From the NCBI RefSeq assembly GCF_013149295.1, contig NZ_JABGCB010000019.1, positions 1-64,000 of the forward strand: a stretch of 64,000 bases of DNA, written 5' to 3'. Source of the stretch: Novosphingobium sp. SG751A (GTDB lineage: Bacteria > Pseudomonadota > Alphaproteobacteria > Sphingomonadales > Sphingomonadaceae). Position numbers and translations under genes: made by a program. Below, piece after piece: positions 63,260 through 64,000 of the stretch (its first letter is position 1; the number at the start of each line of letters is the position of its first letter). The notes under the pieces are model-generated. The model was given only the letters and a program-made list of their open reading frames with translations, did not search any database and had not been told where the DNA came from.

Positions 63260-64000
63260 TTAGCCCAGCAGCTCTTGTTCGAGCTTCTTGGCCATTTCCT
63301 CGATGTTCTCAGGCGGCCAACCGGGGATATCCATCCCCAGACGCAGCCCCATCGAAGAAAGCACTTCCTTGATCTCGTTGAGCGACTTGCGGCCGAAATT
63401 CGGCGTGCGCAGCATCTCGGCTTCGGTCTTCTGAACCAGATCGCCGATGTAGATGATGTTGTCGTTCTTGAGGCAGTTGGCCGAGCGAACCGACAGCTCC
63501 AGCTCATCCACCTTCTTGAGAAGGTAACGGTTGAGCTGGTTGGTGTCGCCTTCTTCCGGAGCGGCAGCAGCAATGCCGCCGATCATCGGAGCCGCACCAA
63601 CCGGGGCGATATCCTCGAAGTGGACGAACAGAGCCAACTGGTCCTGCAGGATGCGCGCAGCATAAGCCACCGCGTCTTCCGGCGTGACCGTGCCATCAGT
63701 TTCCACCGAAAGGCTCAGCTTGTCATAGTCCAGTTCCTGACCGATACGCGCATTGTCAACCTTGTAGCTGACCTGACGCACCGGCGAGTAAAGCGAGTCG
63801 ACCGGGATGAGGCCGATCGGCGCATCAATCGGACGGTTCTGCACTGCGGGAACATAGCCCTTGCCGCTGTCCGCGGTCAGTTCCATGTTCAGCGTCGCGC
63901 CTTCGTCGAGGTGACAAATCACGAGGTCCTTGTTCATGACCTCGATGTCGCCCGTCACCGCGATATCGCCAGCGCGCACTTCGCCCGGACCGGTGGCCGA
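63260..64000 (-). CDS. rpoA: DNA-directed RNA polymerase subunit alpha (3' part)
   Basis: About 246 residues are visible; the N-terminus is beyond the window edge. The reading frame is open to base 64000, with SATGPGEVRAGDI at the edge. The part seen contains the second half of the alpha N-terminal domain and the whole C-terminal domain, with helix-hairpin-helix motif SANCLKNDNIIYIGDLVQK and the conserved LNEIKEVLSSMGLRLGM. It assembles polymerase and contacts UP elements and activators. rplQ follows. Confidence 0.98.
   Translation of the reverse strand, partial: SATGPGEVRAGDIAVTGDIEVMNKDLVICHLDEGATLNMELTADSGKGYVPAVQNRPIDAPIGLIPVDSLYSPVRQVSYKVDNARIGQELDYDKLSLSVETDGTVTPEDAVAYAARILQDQLALFVHFEDIAPVGAAPMIGGIAAAAPEEGDTNQLNRYLLKKVDELELSVRSANCLKNDNIIYIGDLVQKTEAEMLRTPNFGRKSLNEIKEVLSSMGLRLGMDIPGWPPENIEEMAKKLEQELLG

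Overview
The window is 64 kb of dense, GC-rich bacterial chromosome. Gene content and order point to an alphaproteobacterium of the Sphingomonadales, probably Novosphingobium or a close relative. The signs are phoH-ybeY-corC in a row, mutY with a DUF721 gene and two DsbA-fold genes before smc, pyrB followed by a dihydroorotase homologue without its metal site, rpoA-rplQ, and a stilbene-cleaving carotenoid oxygenase of the type known from Novosphingobium and Sphingomonas. The genus is inference. I see no insertion sequence, prophage, CRISPR array or rRNA gene. Most of the window is core genome.

Layout. 1-3.2 kb: 3' end of a UDP-glucose dehydrogenase, a thioredoxin/Lon-N pair, three identical tandem tRNA-Gly genes and S-formylglutathione hydrolase. 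3.4-7.6 kb: an autotransporter, then an OlsB-like N-acyltransferase and a PlsC-family O-acyltransferase that converge. 7.6-14.6 kb (minus strand): a tightly coupled operon encoding an SPFH protein, two zinc-ribbon DUF4178 proteins, a tiny membrane protein, DUF350, a membrane-embedded spermidine-synthase homologue, an exported FAD oxidoreductase and an S-adenosylmethionine decarboxylase, with the PlsC-like gene 27 bases further on. 14.7-29 kb: miaB, an RcnB-like gene, phoH-ybeY-corC-lysR, a chemoreceptor, ppiB, mgtE-DUF1489, mutY-nudC-yciI, DUF721 and two DsbA-fold genes. 29-45 kb: smc, ubiA, rsmE, gshA, an ICMT-like methyltransferase, bamB with its YfgM-like partner, a glycosyltransferase/hydrolase pair, selO, an AstD-like pseudoenzyme and rarD. 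45-53.8 kb: clpX, clpP, a carotenoid oxygenase inserted before tig, tRNA-Leu, a small exported protein and sppA. 53.8-64 kb: pyrB-pyrC', ybaK, a second chemoreceptor, rpsF-rpsR-rplI, an amidohydrolase, amn, rplQ and the 3' part of rpoA.

The most promising candidate for a poorly described system is the polyamine/SPFH operon at 7.6-14.6 kb. It combines a source of decarboxylated SAM, a membrane-bound aminopropyltransferase-like enzyme, an exported flavoenzyme and membrane-scaffold proteins, and may end with a lipid acyltransferase. It has a readable promoter and a palindrome just downstream of the -10 box. Other notable points are an aldehyde dehydrogenase that has lost three catalytic residues and lies behind a foldable leader, a trigger factor with a His-rich and Lys-rich tail, and several convergent gene pairs that share stop-codon bases.
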